Part shown: positions 13,767 through 14,938 of the stretch, piece by piece
Numbering within the stretch: position 1 is the first letter of the stretch
Layout of the letters: each line of letters starts with the position of its first letter
Notes under the pieces: generated by a model
Databases searched by the model: none
What the model saw: only the letters and a program-made list of their open reading frames with translations
Told to the model about the DNA's origin: nothing
Made by a program: the position numbers and the translations under genes
Assembly (NCBI GenBank): GCA_001804205.1
Contig: MHFM01000059.1
Coordinates: 5,792 to 20,729 of the forward strand
Length of the DNA: 14,938 nucleotides
DNA from: Omnitrophica bacterium RIFCSPLOWO2_01_FULL_45_10b
GTDB taxonomy: Bacteria > Omnitrophota > Omnitrophia > Omnitrophales > Danuiimicrobiaceae
Reading direction: 5' to 3'

Positions 13767-14738
13767 ATGGAACTTCAGCCATTGATCAGCCAGGACTATA
13801 TTGCTGTTTCTCGCCAATCGACCGTCGGCGAGATGATCCTCAATCTTAAGAAGCAAAAGGCAGGTTTCCAAAGCGGGTTCGCTTATCTTTATGTGACGGA
13901 TGAGAAGCGCGAATTGGTAGGCGTGCTTCGGATTAGAGACCTTTTAATTGAGGATCCGGAAATATCAATTGAACGGGTGATGAAGCAGCCGGTTCTAAGC
14001 GTTTCTGAAAATGCTTCTATCGAGGAAGTTGTCAACATGTTCAACACCTACTCTTTTTTTGCCGTTCCGATTGTGGACAAAGAACATCGTTTGATCGGCA
14101 TTATCCCTGCCAAAGCGGTACAATCTCATTTGAGTCCTGCCGCTCAACGCCGTACCCATGAATTTATTGATGCCGTTCAAGAAGAAATAGAAGTGGAAAG
14201 TGTGCATAAAATTGTAATGAAAAGACTGCCTTGGCTTTTAATGAGCATTGTGAGCGGACTTATGTGCGCCTATATACTGGGGCTTTTTATCGGAAAAATC
14301 GAATCGGTCATTGCCTTTATTTTATTTGTTCCAATTATTTTGGGGCTCGCAGGCAATATCGGCACGCAAATGGGCCGGCTTACGCTTCGCAGGTTAAAGG
14401 AAGGAAAGTTGGAAATAATCAAATTAACGCATATCTTGGGGAAAGAAATGTTATTTGGATTCATGATTGGCAGCATTGCTTTTTTCGTCGCTTTTTTGAT
14501 CGCACTTTTGTGGAGAAAGAATCCGGTAGAGGGAATTGGGTTGGGATTGTCAATCGTTGCGATTGTGGCGTCATCAGGAATTCTTGGTATTTTCTTGCCC
14601 GTCAGCCTCCGCGTTTTACGTATTCCGCCTGGCCTTGCTTCAGGATTGTTTCTTTTATTATTTTGTGATATGGTTGCCCTCGTTTTGTATTTTGCAATTT
14701 TCTTATCCTTCATTAATCCAATGTTTGAACTTGGATAA
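13767..14738 (+). CDS. MgtE-like Mg2+ transporter lacking the N domain
   Basis: A 323-residue inner-membrane protein with two CBS domains (roughly residues 7-125) followed by a transmembrane part of about five helices. The latter includes KRLPWLL, the LGLAGNIGTQMGRLTLRRL pore-type stretch and PPGLASG…FCDMVALVLYF, whose Asp matches the conserved pore aspartate of MgtE. Typical MgtE channels (about 450 residues) begin with a helical N domain that helps sense Mg2+; here it is absent. Related short CBS-MgtE proteins exist. I prefer ATG 13767, which follows AAGGGG by a few bases, over ATG 13740, which has no ribosome site. It lies about 100 bases after the Wzc-like gene. Any link to the EPS genes is by position only; ion selectivity is assumed from the family. 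Confidence 0.85.
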   Translation: MELQPLISQDYIAVSRQSTVGEMILNLKKQKAGFQSGFAYLYVTDEKRELVGVLRIRDLLIEDPEISIERVMKQPVLSVSENASIEEVVNMFNTYSFFAVPIVDKEHRLIGIIPAKAVQSHLSPAAQRRTHEFIDAVQEEIEVESVHKIVMKRLPWLLMSIVSGLMCAYILGLFIGKIESVIAFILFVPIILGLAGNIGTQMGRLTLRRLKEGKLEIIKLTHILGKEMLFGFMIGSIAFFVAFLIALLWRKNPVEGIGLGLSIVAIVASSGILGIFLPVSLRVLRIPPGLASGLFLLLFCDMVALVLYFAIFLSFINPMFELG

Positions 14739-14782
14739 AAGTTTAAACTCTATTCGCAACTCTATATAAATAAACAACTTAT

Positions 14783-14856
14783 GCGGGTGTAGCATAATGG
14801 TAATGCCCTAGCCTTCCAAGCTAGACACGCGGGTTCGATTCCCGCCACCCGCTCCA
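14783..14856 (+). tRNA. tRNA-Gly, anticodon TCC
   Basis: Full cloverleaf by eye. The acceptor stem is GCGGGTG (14783-14789) with CACCCGC (14846-14852). The D arm is GCAT/ATGC (14792-14806). The anticodon stem CTAGC/GCTAG encloses the loop CTTCCAA, giving TCC at 14815-14817. The variable loop is ACAC, and the T arm GCGGG/CCCGC has loop TTCGATT. The discriminator is T, and CCA (14854-14856) is encoded in the DNA. It reads GGA (and GGG) glycine codons. AT-rich TATAAA (14765-14770) may be the -10 box. The 3' end lies in an inverted repeat. Confidence 0.95.
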
Positions 14857-14880
14857 GTTTTCCTTTGGAAAACTGGAGCG
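14850..14880. repeat. Inverted repeat overlapping the tRNA-Gly 3' end
   Basis: CGCTCCAGTTTTCC (14850-14863) and GGAAAACTGGAGCG (14867-14880) are perfect 14-base inverses around TTT. The left arm includes the last acceptor bases, the discriminator and the CCA of the tRNA. As a hairpin it lacks a following T tract, so it is not a standard terminator. Confidence 0.85.
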
Positions 14881-14938
14881 AGGCTCGCCGCCTACGGCGG
14901 CGGCCCGCTAGCGGATAAACTGATGGAAAACTGGAGCG
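14867..14938. repeat. Direct repeat of GGAAAACTGGAGCG, 58 bases apart
   Basis: GGAAAACTGGAGCG occurs at 14867-14880 and again at 14925-14938, the very end of the window. Between them is GC-rich sequence with a GCCGCC/GGCGGC hairpin (about 14888-14902) and the palindrome CCGCTAGCGG (about 14905-14914). This may be the start of a tandem array or an element boundary; the window ends before it can be resolved. Confidence 0.7.

Noticed and set aside
14270..14713. 147-residue minus-strand frame opposite the MgtE-like gene
   Set aside because: It is a shadow of the strongly supported + strand transporter and has no recognisable family features.
14857..14938. CRISPR array start after the tRNA
   Set aside because: Only two copies of a 14-base unit are visible, and the intervening sequence is GC-rich hairpin DNA and not spacer-like; a longer array cannot be shown from this window.

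Overview
The window reads as one exopolysaccharide (capsule or EPS) biosynthesis and export locus of a Gram-negative bacterium. All recognisable protein genes and the single tRNA gene are on the + strand. A Wza-type export protein with a signal peptide, next to a Wzc-type co-polymerase, implies an outer membrane and a Wzy-dependent pathway. The DNA is moderately AT-rich. It is littered with short dispersed inverted repeats, carries a DUF4143 ATPase cargo gene and has a DUF1189 protein. Together these recall candidate phyla such as Omnitrophota, but that assignment is a guess; no taxonomic marker gene is present.

Layout. 1-2323: the 3' part of an O-antigen ligase/polymerase-like membrane protein, then a GT4 glycosyltransferase whose last 20 codons are repeat DNA. 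2324-4109: an island that looks inserted. It holds inverted repeats, a broken remnant of one AAA ATPase and an intact DUF4143-type ATPase with its own promoter. 4205-7539: nucleotide-sugar genes galE, gmd and a GDP-L-fucose-synthase-like gene, with a 52-residue orphan protein between galE and gmd. 7519-7894: repeat, strong terminator and an unexplained leader. 7895-13665: a second block of WecG-family glycosyltransferase, polyprenyl-phosphate sugar-1-phosphate transferase, DUF1189 membrane protein, Wza-like export protein and Wzc-like co-polymerase/kinase, with stop-start overlaps joining several genes. 13767-14738: an MgtE-like Mg2+ transporter without the usual N domain. 14783-14856: tRNA-Gly(TCC), followed by an inverted repeat and a 58-base-spaced direct repeat at the window edge.

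How the genes work together. GalE supplies UDP-galactose-type sugars, and Gmd with the Fcl-like enzyme supplies GDP-fucose (or a related GDP-deoxyhexose). The initiating transferase loads the first sugar phosphate on the lipid carrier. The GT26 and GT4 enzymes extend the unit. The ligase/polymerase-like protein joins units or transfers the glycan. The Wzc-like and Wza-like proteins control chain length and export. No flippase and no GDP-mannose supply gene is seen; they may lie upstream or elsewhere.

The most notable features are these. Dispersed inverted repeats of several sequence types sit at, or inside, the 3' ends of genes. A DUF1189 protein of unknown role is coupled to the export gene. 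The Wzc-like protein lacks the tyrosine tail. A palindrome begins inside the tRNA 3' end.
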